The notes below the pieces were generated by a model, which saw only the letters and a list, made by a program, of their open reading frames with translations, had not been told where the DNA came from and did no database searches. The translations under genes were made by a program, and so were the position numbers. Below are positions 5,257 through 5,331 of a stretch of DNA of 5,331 nucleotides, one piece after another (position 1 is the first letter of the stretch; each line of letters opens with the position of its first letter). The DNA lies in contig JAEWVY010000391.1 of assembly GCA_023396625.1 (NCBI GenBank), positions 1 to 5,331 of the forward strand, given 5' to 3'. This DNA comes from Pseudomonadota bacterium (GTDB lineage Bacteria; Pseudomonadota; Gammaproteobacteria; Burkholderiales; Burkholderiaceae_C).

Positions 5257-5331
5257 ATGTTCTACAGAGAAAACGGCCAATTCAAAACCAGCTATCGGGC
5301 CGACCAGCAGATCTTCCCGATCCTGCAGGAC
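5257..5331 (+). CDS. LivM-like ABC transporter permease, 5' fragment cut by window edge
   Basis: Only 25 codons are visible, beginning MFYRENGQFKTSYRADQQ and continuing through IFPILQD. This Tyr-Arg-Glu...Gly-Gln-Phe-Lys-Thr-Ser-Tyr...Asp-Gln N-terminus is one I associate with LivM-type permeases of betaproteobacterial HAAT transporters, where it precedes the first membrane span. Position supports it: it follows the LivH-like gene by 33 bp on the same strand with a good ribosome site, where LivM is expected. It would be the second membrane subunit of the same importer. No membrane segment or catalytic motif is reached, so the call rests on N-terminal resemblance and gene order. Confidence 0.8.
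   Translation, partial: MFYRENGQFKTSYRADQQIFPILQD

Overview
This window looks like chromosomal DNA from a high-GC betaproteobacterium, most likely Burkholderiales and plausibly Comamonadaceae (Acidovorax/Variovorax/Polaromonas type). The reasons are strong G/C preference at third codon positions, the sequence character of all six proteins, and a short AT-rich intergenic element of a kind I recall from that family. The assignment is inference; no rRNA or marker gene is present.

Layout. Two genes lie on the minus strand at the left: the N-terminal 167 codons of an RsuA/RluF-type rRNA pseudouridine synthase (running off the left edge), and, upstream of it, a complete Crp/Fnr-family regulator (235 aa). 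A 222-bp divergent intergenic region (1287-1508) separates the regulator from a plus-strand operon: an AMP-binding acyl-CoA synthetase (648 aa), a LivG-like ABC ATPase (260 aa), a LivH-like permease (309 aa) and the first 25 codons of a LivM-like permease (cut by the right edge). Gaps inside the operon are 17-38 bp with no terminator, so these genes are almost certainly co-transcribed. More ABC genes (a second ATPase, a periplasmic binding protein) probably follow outside the window.

Functional reading. The operon couples a branched-chain-amino-acid-type (HAAT/LIV) ABC importer to a CoA ligase in front of it. The economical interpretation is uptake of an organic (aromatic, alicyclic or fatty) carboxylic acid followed by ATP-dependent CoA-thioester formation, controlled by the divergent Crp-like regulator. 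The substrate cannot be read from the sequence.

The most interesting local signal is an 18-bp imperfect palindrome (TTGTC-N8-GACAA, 1353-1370) in the divergent region. It sits exactly 41.5 bp upstream of the start point predicted from a TACATT -10 hexamer, which is the geometry of a class II Crp-type activator site. Its TGTCR half-sites fit an Arg-Gln recognition helix in the neighbouring regulator. The regulator lacks both the usual cAMP-pocket Arg-Ser pair and FNR-type cysteines, so its effector is an open question. No mobile elements, RNA genes or CRISPR arrays were seen, and no stretch above 300 bp lacks a gene.
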